From positions 28,432,740 through 28,496,739 of the forward strand of contig CAIIXF020000009.1 of NCBI GenBank assembly GCA_903813345.2: a stretch of DNA of 64,000 nt, written 5' to 3'. The first letter of the stretch is position 1, and every line of letters starts with the position of its first letter. Position numbers and translations under genes: made by a program. Positions 48,201 through 61,790 of this stretch are shown here, in pieces. The DNA comes from Owenia fusiformis. Taxonomy: Eukaryota > Annelida > Polychaeta > Sabellida > Oweniidae. Under the pieces are notes generated by a model, which was not told where the DNA came from, searched no databases, and saw only the letters and a list, made by a program, of their open reading frames with translations.

Positions 48201-50247
48201 TTCTTTGTTTCTTTTCACCTAACATGTTACCTATGAGGTCAGATACTATCTAGCAATTGCCAAAAATCATTAGGAGTAATTCCTTATATAGCAAAAACCC
48301 AAAGGCTCTTCATCATACCTCATATAATATTATACACTGTAATAACCTGCATGCTTCAATACTGGTGAATATACACTTGTATGTACCTTGTTATTAAATC
48401 TATAAAATAAACCTATGTTGGACTGAAATAATATAGATTTTAATTAATAACATACGTTGGCCACAAAGGTTGAAAACTCAAAGGTTAATTTATCTCAAAC
48501 TTATAGGTCGACATACCTCAAACCCAAAGGTTAACATACATTGGCATCACAGGTTAACATATCTCAAACTCAAATATTAACATACCTTGGCCTCACAGGT
48601 CATCCTAAGTGTATTCATGGAGAGTGACTTGTTGTTGCAGAAATACTCCTCAGCCTGTTCCCCTCCAATCCTGCAACATGCAATCAAGTGTTCAACATTC
48701 AATCAAGTGTTAAACGTTCAAATAAGTTTACTGATGTACAATCAAGCATTAAACATTCAATCAACATTATTAAATGTACAATCAATCAAAGGACATTCAA
48801 TGAAGTTTATCAAATGTACAATCAAGTACTGAATAGTTGATCAAGTTTCTTAAATGTACAATCAAAATTTGAACATTCAATCAAGTTAAATGTTCGAGTG
48901 CAAGCACTGAAAATTCAAGCAAGTGTGAAACATTCAGTCTTATGTATTAAATATGTGTACAATCAATTGTGTAGTCTGAAATCTTGATGATGAAAATGCA
49001 ATCAATTAGGTGCCATACAATCAAGTTGTACAATACAATTTAGTTTGCAACATACAATCTGATTGGTCAGTTCTTGTGCTGTACCAACTACGTCTCGTTC
49101 CAATACGGAATTTCTCGAGCAGAATATATCCTGTATTGCACTTCAAATCATTCAGTAACTTATAGTACGGGGATTGAAAATTACGATTTATTACAGGGCT
49201 CGTTACAGGCACCATACGAGCAAGTATGGGGATCAAAAATTACGAGCTATTATGGGCCTCGTAATTATACGCTATTACAAGGGTCTAAAATTACAAGCAA
49301 TTACGGGACTGGTAACAAGGCCCATATGAGGTTGAATAGGGCCCATTGACCCAACAAACCTCGTACGGGATCTGATGTAATTTGCCGTGTACTCAGTTTC
49401 TCTTCACAAAAAATTCTCAAAAACTGACATGGTCAATGACTTATCAAATATTGAATGTCTTCATTTTGACAGGGATTGTCAATTTTTTCTCATCATAACA
49501 ATTAAAAAATAATAAAAATGATCGATGTCGTAAACATTTTAATAGGTCATTAATCAATATTTTTGAAATAACCGACAAAAGCTAATTATGATAATCACCA
49601 GAGTGATTGACTCCATCAATTAAACACTTTATCAAACACCCTTAACATGTTAGTTTGATGGTATAAAGATATATTTCACTTGGTATTGTTTTTTTTTCTA
49701 ATTTGATCTGGTTCAACATTTCAACAAGAAGGTTAGATTCTATCATCGACATAGCAAAATCCAAGGTTCTCCTTCATGCCTCATATCAAACAAGTGGAAT
49801 ATTTATTGTGTATGCAGGACACTTATAGAGTACATGTTGAAATATGTATCAAAATTGAGATATGATTTGTATTCAATAGAATATTCAATATCCACTTAAA
49901 GCTGAACAGTAATTGTGGTATCAAATTGTACTTAAGCTGTTAAGAGAGCATCTGATAAGGGACCTACCTCGCTTCCTCCCAAGACTGAAAAGCATTTAGG
50001 AGTGCCACGTGATCACTACATCGTGTCCCCGCCATGTTTTTATGCACCCAGCCAAGACGACGTCTATCCGTGGGGGTGACGAATGGCTCTTGAAAGGTGG
50101 TACTGGCTGCGATTGTACACATTGCATCTCCACAATAGAATATGCAACCGTATATAATCATCTTTCCAAGCCTTGGCTCTATTGGCATTTTAGCTAGAAG
50201 TTTACCCAGGCTGGTGAGCTCATCATTTCTGTCCAATGCTCGCATTT
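45206..50247 (-). CDS. DHX9: ATP-dependent RNA helicase A (DHX9), C-terminal 412 residues, 5' partial
   Basis: Eight exons in transcript order: 50247-49968, 48670-48586, 47899-47801, 47450-47283, 46775-46660, 46422-46284, 45970-45894, 45482-45206. All junctions are GT-AG and the frame is kept. The product matches human DHX9 from the HA2 (ratchet) region: [67 protein letters not shown] (OB-fold). It ends in an RGG-rich tail of about 85 residues (GGFGGDRGG repeats), an RNA-binding feature of the family. DHX9 unwinds RNA and DNA duplexes and acts in transcription and RNA processing. The dsRNA-binding domains and RecA-like helicase core, about two thirds of the protein, are not in the window: the next upstream exon would need an intron longer than 13.7 kb, against ≤1.4 kb for the others. 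Confidence 0.95.
47585..48325. repeat. Direct ~110-bp repeat in two adjacent DHX9 introns
   Basis: CTATGAGGTCAGATACTATC, TAGCAATTGCCAAAAATCAT and CCTTATATAGCAAAAACCCA occur at about 47610-47700 and again at about 48231-48320, same orientation, high identity. A weaker version lies near 49735-49795. This is a dispersed short element or a segmental duplication within the gene. Confidence 0.75.
47901..47926. repeat. (TACAA)n microsatellite abutting a DHX9 acceptor
   Basis: Five tandem TACAA units (plus strand) lie directly upstream, in the transcript sense, of the exon starting at 47899. On the minus strand they read TTGTA repeats and form the sequence immediately before the splice AG. Confidence 0.75.
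48680..49040. repeat. Degenerate minisatellite of CAATCAAGT phrases in a DHX9 intron
   Basis: ACATTCAATCAAGT, TGTACAATCAAG and similar 12-26-bp phrases recur about a dozen times with drift. The ORFs over it have no meaning. Confidence 0.7.
49170..49345. repeat. Short ATTACGAG-type degenerate repeat
   Basis: Recurring AAAATTACGA, CTATTACAGG and GGGCTCGTAA phrases about 25-35 bp apart in a DHX9 intron. No function is visible. Confidence 0.45.
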
Positions 50248-50383
50248 CTGAAAAAGAGATCATAAGACACAGGTTAGTTAGTTAATGAAGACACGGAATA
50301 AAATCTTGTGCTAAGGACTGGTGTGAATACTAGAGATGATACAGACTAGTTTTGAAGATTCCTCATGGCAATTCAGTCCACAC

Positions 50384-50425
50384 CATTGAACCCATGACCC
50401 CTAGGTTCCTTGAGTGCTCTATCAC
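50384..50425 (-). repeat. tRNA-derived SINE fragment (A and B boxes)
   Basis: On the minus strand TGATAGAGCACTCAAGG (A-box-like) is followed by GGGTCATGGGTTCAATGG (B-box-like) at tRNA-like spacing. The rest of a cloverleaf is absent. It probably marks the head of a SINE inserted upstream of the DHX9 exons. Confidence 0.5.
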
Positions 50426-50499
50426 TTTAAAAGAAGTAAAATACATAGCCAGAGTAAAAGACTTGAACGAGACTCCACTAAACCAATTGAAACACAAAG

Positions 50500-51010
50500 T
50501 AATGTTTAAAGGGAAACATTTAGACTAAAGGTGGACACTTGGACTTTAGGAAGACCAAGAGGGAAACATCTAAACTTAAGGTGCACACTTGAACTAAGTT
50601 GGGCCAAGAGGGGAACGTTTAAAGATGGACACTTGGACTTCAGAAAGACCAAGAGGGAAACATCTAAACTTAAGGTGGAAACTTGAACTTAAGTTGGGCC
50701 AAGAGGGAAACATTTTAAGATGGACACTTGGACTTCAGGAAGACCAAGAGGGAAACGTCTAAACTTAAGGTGGACACTTGAACTTAAGTTGGGCCAAGAG
50801 GGAAACATTTGGCTTAAGGTGGACACTGGGACTACAGGGGAAACATCGAAACTTAAGGTGAAAACTTGAACTTAAGATTGCCCAAGAGGGAAATGTTTAG
50901 ACTTAAGGTGGACACTTGGACTTAATGAAGACCAAGAGGGGAAAGATTTAGACTTCAGGCGACCCAAGAGCAGGAACAGTTAGGCTTAGATGGGCTAGAT
51001 TGGGAAACAC
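50500..51010. repeat. Two-part minisatellite, higher-order unit about 96 bp
   Basis: Two related half-units alternate: AAGAGGGAAACATCTAAAC with TTAAGGTGGACACTTGAAC, and AAGTTGGGCCAAGAGGG with GATGGACACTTGGACTTCAG. About five higher-order repeats are visible, with drift at both ends. Confidence 0.8.
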
Positions 51011-51374
51011 TCTAGGTGGAATATAAAAATTTGAACTTGGAAGACGACATTACTCAAGCAAGTATGTCAAATACTAGTATTACATGTTCTGTCAAATACA
51101 GCTGTTACAACCTATAAAGTAGACATATGGGAAATATTATTCTATACTAATCTTCTTTACATTAATCATTCCAAAACACTTTGTACAAAGATATCTAGCA
51201 GGGGAAGAATTACTCCGCGGAACCCTTTCGGCCATGTCTCTTGCCAGTTTGAAATGGTTGAGAGCTTACTCATTGGAAAATGATCTATAGGTTCTTAAAT
51301 ACGCTGTAGAAGCGCAAACTTTATGTGGTGCGCGAAAGCTATCATATTCACGTCAGAGACGCACGTACAATGAG

Positions 51375-51387
51375 AGTTGCTATGCAA
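51375..51387. promoter_or_regulatory. RFX X-box-like palindrome
   Basis: GTTGCTATGCAAC is two inverted GTTGC half-sites with a 3-bp spacer, close to the X-box bound by RFX factors. It lies about 110 bp upstream of the consensus donor at 51497, so it may belong to the promoter of the candidate transcript below. A 13-bp motif can occur by chance. Confidence 0.3.
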
Positions 51388-51389
51388 CG

Positions 51390-54300
51390 TATTGACCCGG
51401 ATATAACAAGAAATGAGACGCCACGACACTTCCCAAAATGGAAACCGGAATGTGCACGCTCCGCACATTTCTCCCAATATCTTCAGTTGTATTGAGGTAA
51501 GATTCAAATGAACTAATTATTTGTATTCCTGGGATCAATAGCTTTAGAATGATATCAGATTATATGGACATTTCTGGATATTTTTTATAAAAAAATCCAC
51601 TTGAAGTTGATCAAAATATGTACACGTGTTTTCTTACGGCAAGCGTTCGTTGAATTATACGAGCGTCCCTTTGGTTTTGGAAGATATCCTTTCGTCTATG
51701 TTAGGACCATGGTATGGTTGAACAAATGTCAAAATTTGATCAATATTGCATTCAATCTGTAAAATTTATCAATAATTTTGTGGGTTATTTTTGGTCCATT
51801 TTTCCGAATGATTTTTCAGTTTTCAGCGTCTGTGTGCTAAGGATGTTTATGGTTTTTTTTCATATTCTTATTTCTTATGGAGCATGGTCCTATCTCATTG
51901 CATGTGCAGTTGCTAAGCCCAGCTCCTTGTATTTTTCTTCATCGAGCGGACTTTATATGGTCTGGGATCACAAATATGGGTCCACGAGCCACTTTGACTC
52001 CTTTCAATACCAAATATGGTAATGAATGAATCTAAAATGTCGATAAAATAAAAGTAAGGATGTGTACCAATATTTTCCTTCGATATCGAAGTCAAACTTT
52101 CAATATTTCTTTCGCAAATTCAATTGTCATATCCTTGACGATGCTAAAAATGTGAATCTTGGCCTTTTTTCTAGATCAATTTCCTTCATAGATCTAGACA
52201 TGTTAGAAGTACTTTACTAGGTGATGAAATTACTTGAAAAATAAATTAGGCCTATTCAAATGACAAACATAAATACCAAAATCAATTTGACGTATCTAAA
52301 CCAAATCTTTAATTATCTGCGGTAGGCCTAATTATGTTATTTTGGATTTTTTCCTCTCCCAAGAAATTTTTGAAAAACTGATTGAGTGCTTTTGAAAGTA
52401 ATGTAGACCCATTATATTTACTTTCTAATTTGGAGGAAAAATTGTTATCTTAGGAAAATATTTACAAATATGACCTTTATTTGAAACCCTTGCTTGACTC
52501 CCCCCCCCCTAAAATAAATTTAGATTTGTATTGAACTCAAATACTCAATTAGGTTAGATTTTGGTCCATTAATAATATATATACATGTATATGTGATTCT
52601 TGCAGATGAAAGAATAAGACATGACAGAAATTAGAGACTTAGGCCTATACTAGAACTAGAAGGTTTTCGATTGATGTCCATGCAATCCCAATGATGAAGA
52701 TGGTGGAAAAATGTCAACACCAATGGATACACTACTTCCATTAAATTCATAGAGGTTTGTAAACTAGATTTCATGTAATATATATTTACTAGCAACACTC
52801 TTAGCCTAGTAGGGGTTCTTAATGACCATTAAAATTCATTATTTTAATAGGTCTGAAAGTATGAAAGATTGGGAATTAAAAACTCTAGAAATATCCCAGT
52901 CAGTTTACTCATGCAAATAATTTGTGGTAGGTCATGAAACACCCTAAGACATTTAAGTATTTTTAACTTATTCCAAGGGCGTTACAATACCCGGGAATTT
53001 ATCGGTTCGTGCAGTACTTGTTTGTGATAGCGCCCTCTGTAGGTCACTGTGCTTATAGCCTACAGTAATACGGGGTAGGATATCGGGAATTCGGTCAGTT
53101 TCTATCCGTCGATTTCGCTATGAATTGAAGCAAGTGTGACCACTTTATCCACTTAAACAATTTGATAATTGATTAAATCTTTAAACAAAATCGATAAACA
53201 CGTTATACACTTCCTATCTCCTTAGAAATTAGCATGTATTTATGGATTGTGTTTTCGAACAAGGCTCGACCCATACCAATAGGGAAATCCTTATGCTAAT
53301 TAGTATGACGTCATATTTTCCTGGGGAATCCTAGATTTCAAAGCCTCAGTCTGTTATTGTGTCAAATGTAAACGCTCTTTTGCAGACAGAAAATTGACAG
53401 ATTAGCTTTTAACTTTCAGCTTTGATGTTTAAATATTCTGTATTTCTACCGGACTTCTTGCTGAATATCATATAATGTTATAACTTGATTTAGACAATTG
53501 CCTGATTGATCATTCTGAAATTTTGATTGTGATTCATGATTGATTGGCAAGAAAAATAATTCCTATTGTTTTCCAGCGAAGTCAAAATGTTACAGCATGA
53601 GTTATAATGTCGAGTTTGCATCATGTTAAATTCTGCTAGTGATTAGAAGTCCATGCACAAGCATACACATAAGAGACAAACACACCCAGGCTCCAGGCCG
53701 TGGATGGAAATATAAAACTATTTAAGGCACAAACTGGTATTAATAGACCGATATGTAGTGTCTGCCATGTATTGAAGGTAAACCAATCTGCATTATTAAT
53801 GTTTCTTCTATCAATACATGGATTGTGCAATAGAAAAGCAATGGCACAATCAAAAATGTGCATATCAATCGTGAATATCTCTCGGTTCAAAGCTTATTTC
53901 CAACAGAATCGTGTCAAAATATGTGTCTGAGTAACAGTTATACATTATAAGATCGCAAACTCTTACCAATTATCAGCCGAATGGCTCATTTTCAACGAAA
54001 TGTCCTTAAGACAACAGCCCTGGGTCGCGCCTGAGACCAAAAACTACTTCAAATAGCCCTCCCCTAATTATATTGGATAATCACATTTATGCGTGCGCGC
54101 GCAGCTCATCCACTGAACGAAACGCCACTTCCCGCTGAAATCACCGGGTATTGATCTTTCCCTTGCTTATTCTAGGAAAGACAAGTCAAATACTATAGGT
54201 GTCCTTTGTTAGTTAGAGGGGAAAATATTGGTTACCCATCCAGCGCTCTTACTAGTAAATTATTCAGTGTTACTGTAACAATTAGTCATAACATTTTTTC

Positions 54301-57300
54301 AAATTCATTCCATTAAGAGATATTGGCTCATTAAAGGGACATTCCTGGCCAGACCATTTCTCTCACAATATGATAGCTATAACCATATAATCGTTTCCAT
54401 AATATTAGCAAAATGCAGACAATTGGTTTGATATATTCAATGTTGATCAATTGTCTAGATACATGAGATAGAAATACTTGATTTACATCATTAAATATTC
54501 AGAATTCAATAAGTTAAATATGAAAATTGATCAACTGATGAACATTCAAGTTTAATGGAGCTTTCTGTTATTCCTGCCATGCATGCTATTTACCCCAAGT
54601 TAGCCACCTGGTGGTGAAACTGGCATTAGTATTATTAAAAAAATGCAGTGCTTTTTCAAGTAGGGTTGGTTTATATTAAACTTAGAATTAAGGAAGACAT
54701 TTTACACATCTATTATAAAATTTTGAAAAAAAGCTGAGGTCAGTTAGCTATATTAAAGGGGCAACAAGGACTCTAGAGAGAAATTTCAAAATTTTTTATT
54801 TTTCTGAGCTATCAGGTCAATATTTGGCTTAACGTCTTCTTTGACATACCTATTTTCTGAAAATGTATGGATAAACTATCAATTCCAGCATCAAGAAGTG
54901 TAAATTCAGTTCAAAGCTGCTATAAACAGATAAAGGGAGTCACACTTATAAATTTTTAAGATTCACCGCGTTTCAAGAGGAATATCAGCTGAAATAATGT
55001 TCATCCAGGGGGTTTCTTTGTAGATTATAAAAACATGTTAGTCTTGATGAAATATCCAAACTCAAATATATTTTGACACTGGTCGATGATCTGCACTAAT
55101 TGTTCCACCTTTGACCGAGGGAGATATGTCTAACTTCTAGAGATAACAACATATGTTTGAATTGATGGAAATTGTGTTGAGACCATTTGTAGGGCACATA
55201 TTGTATGTTAAAAAGATATTTCAGCAGTGATGTCTCAAACAGAGAAAATTTGGAGATTTGTCATGACACATGTAGAATACAGATCATGATCAAGTGACAA
55301 GCAAAAAGAATTAAACAAACACATTTTTATAATCAACATTTTCACTTAATCATTTCACAATTATCTGAATTTTTGTGAATTGAACTGCAATAATAAAGAA
55401 AATTGAATAAATGTTCCAATTGTTATTGGCCCACCCTGTATCTATGTAAATTAACAACATACTAGTATATTCATTTATGTTTTACAGGCTTTGTCTCCAA
55501 GATGCCTTGGGTGCACAGAAGGTTGGCTTTGGTGGATGGTTATGCCTAAGTACCTGAGTGATGAAGTAAACAAGATGACTGAAGGCAAATAACAGTAATT
55601 TGAGACTGTTTGACATTATACAAAACTAGCTACAGGTACAGAGGTAAGAGATCAAGTAATATACAGTAAAACCTGTATTATCTGAACACCATTGGGAATG
55701 GCCAGAAAGCATTCAGATGAAGAAATGTATTGATTTCGAAGTTTCTCTATCCGCAAGATTGTGGATTTTTAAAAAATATTTCTGCATTCTCAATGAATAT
55801 TATTATTCCGATTGACCATCTGGCTTCATGGCATCCAAAATCTGAGGACATTTCATATTTTTCAGAAGTTTTGATATCAAATCAATATTTGACAAGTTTT
55901 GTAAGAAAATTGTGAAAAGTGTTCGGATTACACATGTTAACTTTTCAAATATGAGTGTTCACTGTTCAAATTAGGACGTTGTCGGGTTTCAAGGTTTTTT
56001 AACATGGGAGTCAAGTCAATGGGAGGAAAAATGGAGCCAGAAAATGTGTTAGCATTGGAAGGTGTTTGGATCAGCCAGGTGTTCAGATATACAGGTTTTG
56101 CTGTATGGGATAAACTCATCATCTTTGTTATCAAAATAACATTATAAGGAAAATGTTTGCATCTTATTTAAGTAATGATAATTCTTCATTTTCTAGCCCT
56201 ATTTAAAAAGAAAACTACATATAGGCCTACATAATTTGGTCCTGATTACAATTTTTATTGTGATATTGTTATGGTCTCAATTTTTCTTTTTTGACGGTGG
56301 TTGGTGCTTGGCGGTTGATTGTTGGCGGTTGGTGTCTGTAACAAATTCTTACAACTTCCAATAACTTAACAAATACTGTTTAGACTGACTTCAATTTTTT
56401 TCAAAATCATCATTATGTTTTCAGAATTATAAATCTGACTATACAGGGTGGTCCAAAAAAAATTGGAACATTTGTTAATCAAATGCAAAATCTTCATTTT
56501 TCCTCTAAAATGCACCAAAACTTTACTGAGTATAGTTCAGTCACTTATTTATCTGATGTAAAGTTTATAGGTGCAAACAACAAAATTGATGCATTAAACT
56601 AGACAATATTTGATATGACCCCTCTAATCCTGAATTACAAGTTCCAGCCCAGGACTCAGCTTTGAAATTATTCATTCAGTTTGCCGTTTGTTTGTTTTTG
56701 TCAAAGCCATCTTGATAAAAATTTCAGCTTGACCAAACTCCCTATATTTTTGCTTTGAAGCTTTGGAAGATCACATCTGGTAACATATTCAACATCTTTT
56801 ATCCACATTGATTGGTATCAAGCATATTCTGATGGCTATTGTTGGGTGTATTACTGATGGAATATTCTTCTCCAGAAAGGGACCAGGGTAGTCTGTTTTG
56901 ACTGGTGAATGAAGCCTCCTCCCCTTTATTGTTTTAATTTGAATAATATTCATCAAATGTATCAATATATATGAATAACAATATCATAAAGGAGTCTCCC
57001 AGAACACAAATGATATATTATATGTGCTTAGAGCTGGTCTTTAATAAAGCCTTGCAAATAACTGGTCAGTTTTGCCTAAACTGAAAAGTGGAAATAATGA
57101 TTTTGTCACTTTAGCAGCTGTGTGGGTTATGCAATCGCTCACCTCTGTTCCCTTTTCCCTCTTAATTAAAATTAATTAGTTTTTGGGGTATTCTTTTCAG
57201 TTGGCATTAACACAATAGTTTTCTAGTAAACCATAGATGTAAATACCTCTTGTCAACTGAATAGGATTTTATAAAACGAGTATAGCAATCATCATGTTCA

Positions 57301-58330
57301 TTAAAGCTTTGAAATAAAGATTACTTGAAAAAGTAGCAGCAAAATTGACAAATGTATATTTGAGAAAAGGGGGTTCTTTGAAACATTGACTAGTTTAAGG
57401 TGTTAACTTTGTGGTTTTCACCTATAAAATTTACATCAGATAAATAGGTGTCTCAACTATGCTTGGTAAAATTTTGGTGCATTTTAGAGGAAAACTAAAG
57501 GTTTTACATTCAATTAACAAATGTTCCAATTTTTTTTGGACCACCCTGTATATTTAAGATTTGACCTTCAATGACATTTTCAAGGTCAAGAAAGGTCAAA
57601 AAATTCTTTTTTCAACTTGTTTCAAATTGACCAATTTTTTTTTCAAAATCATCTACAAGTTCTCAGAAGTTCAAATCTGACTTAAGATTGAACTCATAAT
57701 ATTGTGAGCGCCTAGTTGATGAGATTTTGTCATGTTAATGTCTTGTTAACACCATGATTGGAATACCAATTTAGACAATGCTAAGCTTGAATGAAGTAAC
57801 TGCATTCATATTTCTTTTATATCATAGTGATACATGCAATTTGTTACTTTTGTGTGATATTCACTTTCAGGTGTGATCCATCAGGGGCCTTCGAAGTGAA
57901 CTATAGCCTTGTATGACTGAGCCTTTTTACAGTGTATGTAAGCACATGCTACAGGAGACTATGACCAGAGAGACAATAATGAGTTCGACAAACGAGTCCA
58001 TGGCAGTAGTGGAACTTACTGAGCACATTGACTTACTTTAATTTTTCTGTCTCTCTTTGGATTTATGGTATTTATGGCATTCATAATATAGACAATGGAC
58101 ACAGAACAAAAATAACAACATCTGTTTTAAAGACCATATCTCTCAACAGCTCAAGAAAATATGTTCCTTGTAAACACCATTCCTAAACACATGTAGCTAT
58201 GTACAGGATATCCATAAATCCATATTTACAAATACTAGTGATTTAATTATGAACTACAGAACACTTTATTCTTCTTCGGGATTTTGAAAATGTGGTGTGT
58301 AGTTATTCTGATAAAAATAAATCTATATTT
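51390..58330 (+). ncRNA. Candidate four-exon long non-coding RNA
   Basis: Splice-bounded segments without coding potential: a first exon ending at 51496 (TTGAG|GTAAGA), 52616-52754 (TTGCAG / AGAG|GTTTGT), 55488-55643 (TTTACAG / AGAG|GTAAGA), and 57871 (TTTCAG) to a poly(A) signal AATAAA at 58316-58321. The region around the first exon is richer in CG than its surroundings, as expected for a promoter. The mariner-like element at 56444 would lie in its last intron. This is inference from signals only; individual exons could be chance. Confidence 0.35.
56444..57548. mobile_element. 1.1-kb mariner-like TIR element without transposase ORF
   Basis: CAGGGTGGTCCAAAAAAAAT begins the left end and its reverse complement ends the right. 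Inverted similarity continues for about 140 bp (CCTCTAAAATGCACCAAAA, TTTATCTGATGTAAA). TA flanks both sides (56442-56443 and 57549-57550). The length is near that of mariner elements, but no transposase frame or DD(D/E) region is visible, so it is a decayed or non-autonomous copy. A one-ended remnant with GTTCCAATTG and CCACCCTGTA lies at about 55415-55440. Confidence 0.85.
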
Positions 58331-61300
58331 TATGCATATTTTTCTCATGTACATGATTTTATTATACATGTCAGACCTATATAGCCAGCTTTTGCCAATT
58401 AGGGGGTCACTTTTTAAAAAATGCCAGGGGGTTCACATTTGACCATTTTGGCCCAAAAATGACCAAAATCAATCTTTGGCAAGATGATTCGCTGGAACCC
58501 ACCGAACCACGCTGGCTATGGGCCTGCATGTACATAATGTAAATAGACTTAACTATTGGTTGTCATAGCAGTAGGCTCTACATCAATAACAATATTCATT
58601 TCTTTTTTTTATAATAGTATTACAATGACGAAACTTTTCAAAAGAATAATATCGATACTAAATGATCCATAGCCAATTCTGGCATTTTAGACAATAAAGG
58701 ACTGGACTTATTGACTGGAAATGGTCCAAAATGATTTTGTGTGTATTTTGACTATAAAATAAAATAAATTTCTGGGTGTCATTTTTGAAGAAATGAATGA
58801 GAATTTTATTACTAATAAAGTATAAGTTGGAAAGAACTTGAAATTACTGATTAGTATGGTGATTTTCTCATTAAAATAGAAAATATACTCATCTATTTAA
58901 AAACACAAAATAATACAGTTATGACGTCGCAATCAATGTGCTAATATGCATAAATATAATTTTGCAAAATAGAGCTCTTTTTTTATCTTTAATATGATAT
59001 AAATTTTATCAAAATCGAAGAAATATTCGGGGAGTTATGTGTAAAAAACACTTTCTGGTCATTATTTTCTGGTTACTATTGACATGGGCATTTAGGCACT
59101 TGAGGTCCACTTTTCATAATTTTTAACAAGTGAATCTCAAAACTAGGCACTATGAGCTTTCCAACGGTACCAAATTTATCCCTAGGCCTATGTCATAACT
59201 ACATGTATAAGTACTTTCAACTAGCGCTTTTGGGCCATCATTTAGACTACCTACAATACACAATAGAAAGGGCATGTGATTTTTGGTGTTTTGGGATATG
59301 ATTTTGATTTGGCTGTAGAAAAAAAATTAGCTCGGTGACCCCATATTTTTGGAGTCATTATTCTAAGAATTGAACGTAATTTAAACAAATATAAAAAAAA
59401 TTGTTGTTAATTACTATTACTTATATTAGGGAGAAACAGGAGCGTTCATGGCGTAGGAAGGTGTAAATTCAACACAACGCCAAATGAAACAACTGTGTCA
59501 AATCTTCTATATCAAAACGCCTATTTTATGCTCGTAAAACGTCACTTTAAGGCAATACCTTTCTAATTTAAAATGTTCGAATGTTTTTCATCACATAAAA
59601 TCACTATGGAAAGCCGGTCTTTTAAATCTCGACACAACTCATTCTCACTTTTCTAATGTGTAAATGTTATTTTTTCTCGAACAATATAGACAACAAATTT
59701 CCAGATAACAATGAGAGATTTTTTTACCATTTCTGAATAAATGAATTTAGATACATATTATTGTCTGATTCCATCGTGAATCGTGCAATACGACGATACA
59801 GAGTAAAGAAACGCAGTGTGATTGATCGTTTCAAAGAAACATATTCGTGATCAATGACAATTAACCCTAATGTCTGCAACCTTTTTATAACAATAATTCG
59901 CAAGACCAAATAACCCCCCTTCCACCCTCCACAAAGGTCAAATCAAGGTAAACGTGACTTGGGGGTGCCAAAACCTTTCCAGAAAAAATTACAAAGGTAT
60001 TCATCAAGTAGTAAAAAAACTGTTTTTCTCTCAAATTCGTAAATAGAACGCGATTGACGAATATTTGGCGTATATTGTTCCTCCGCCACTGTTGAAAATG
60101 CATTATTTCTCCCATTGAATAATAGCTATGTTTAAATATATTGTATAAAATGTATAGATATGTGTTTGTAATCACTGCAAATTGGTATGTCATCCCTCTT
60201 TATGCCCATAAAATGTATATATTTCTCAGCAAACAAGCTTGTGTTTTTTCTTGAGTTTGTGTTTGTTTTCCTTGTAACCTTGCATGCTTTGGATTTTTCC
60301 AGCATGTAAAACAAAGAATCTACTTCTTATGGCCTTACATAGCATATTGTCCAACTTTCTTACATCTGTACATTGGAATAGTTAGTCGAATACGATTTAC
60401 TTACGTCTAAAGGAGCAATGGTTCCCGGGAAAATATAACGTAAAAATCAGAAAATATATTTCTGGGCCCCCCAAAAAATATGTTTCGGCCTAGATGAAGA
60501 GATATACTTCACCTAGAATTCCCATTGATGATTCTTTTGTTAGATATTGATCTAATGATTCTTATTTATCAAAAAACCGGATGCAAAACGGAATAAAAGC
60601 AAAGATAGAAGCGTGAAAAGTACAGGTTGCCAAGGTAAACAAACCTTTTAGAAAATGAAAAGTTCATTTGTACACAGTGATTGTAGCGTAGATATTTTAA
60701 TTGTCATCAAATTTCTTGTACCATTTGATAGGGGACATCTTCAGGAACATGCTCGTATAAAGATGATAAAAGGGTCAGTATTTATGAAATGGCAAGCGAT
60801 CTTCCAAAACGCTATGGATATATTTTAGCGCTATCGCGTCATTCACACGATGACGCGTCAAATTCACCAGCTTCTCCAAAGTGGCAATAGAGATGGTCGA
60901 AAGGCGCTAGCGGCTTTTGTAACGTGAAACACAGAAGACGTCGTACTCTGATATCTAGAAATATATTTGAACCCTTATCCTCCCAGATGTGCTTTGAAGC
61001 TTGGTCGCCTACCCTCCTATGTAGAATCGGAAAACAAAGTGTTAAACTCATTATTTTGTGATACCAATAATGGCAAAAATATTGCCGTGGATATGAAGTT
61101 GCTGATTGCCGAATGTAAAACAGAAACGGCAACATAAAATTTGGAAATATAATTAAGTAATTGAAGATCGATCTTTGTGGGCGATAATATGGTAGTTGTC
61201 TAACGTGTGTCAACTTACTGTAATAGGGTAATTTTCTAACGAGTATCAGCTTACTATACTTTAACAAAAATCATAAATAAAATACGATAAAATCGAAGCT

Positions 61301-61790
61301 TTATTCCCCAGCATAAAATTACAATAAAAAGTCATGTTAAAAAGTTAAAATGTCAGAAGATCTAATTGTATCCAAGTGCTTTGGAAATCCCAGTATTAAA
61401 AGTTTTAAATCCCGATATTAAAAGTTTTAATCCTGTTATTAATTGTCCTGAGTCTATCGAATGCGGGTAATCACTCAAATTGTCACTCGTAATGTCAGGA
61501 TGTCAGGTTTTCTGAGTCAGTAAAATGAAGGTGATTAAAATTCAGTTGTAAATCAAAATTATATTAGAGGTGTCAGCTTAGCAATATTTTATTTGGCTTT
61601 ACATTAGGGGTGTCAGGTCAGCAAACTTTTATTCGGCAATAACAATTTTAATCCAATTCGGAAAATAAAGCACCCGGATTTAATACATGTTATACAGTAA
61701 TCTAAAAAAAAAAATATTTAATATTGCAAATGAAGATGTTTTATGACCACAATACAACAAATATTAGACAAGAACACAAATGTGTACAAA
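58331..61790. other. Intergenic, nothing recognised
   Basis: AT-rich, without recognisable exons, repeats or RNA genes. Minus-strand ORFs at 59724-59909, 59885-60193 and 60839-61267 show no domain. Confidence 0.35.

Noticed and set aside
51190-51300. Possible upstream DHX9 exon on the minus strand
   Set aside because: Translation of all frames gives no helicase motif and no acceptor/donor pair in the required phase.
53700-53790. WD40-like string DGNIKLFKAQTG before a possible donor
   Set aside because: One short strand-like motif with no WD dipeptide, no further repeats and no supported acceptor. Chance is more likely.
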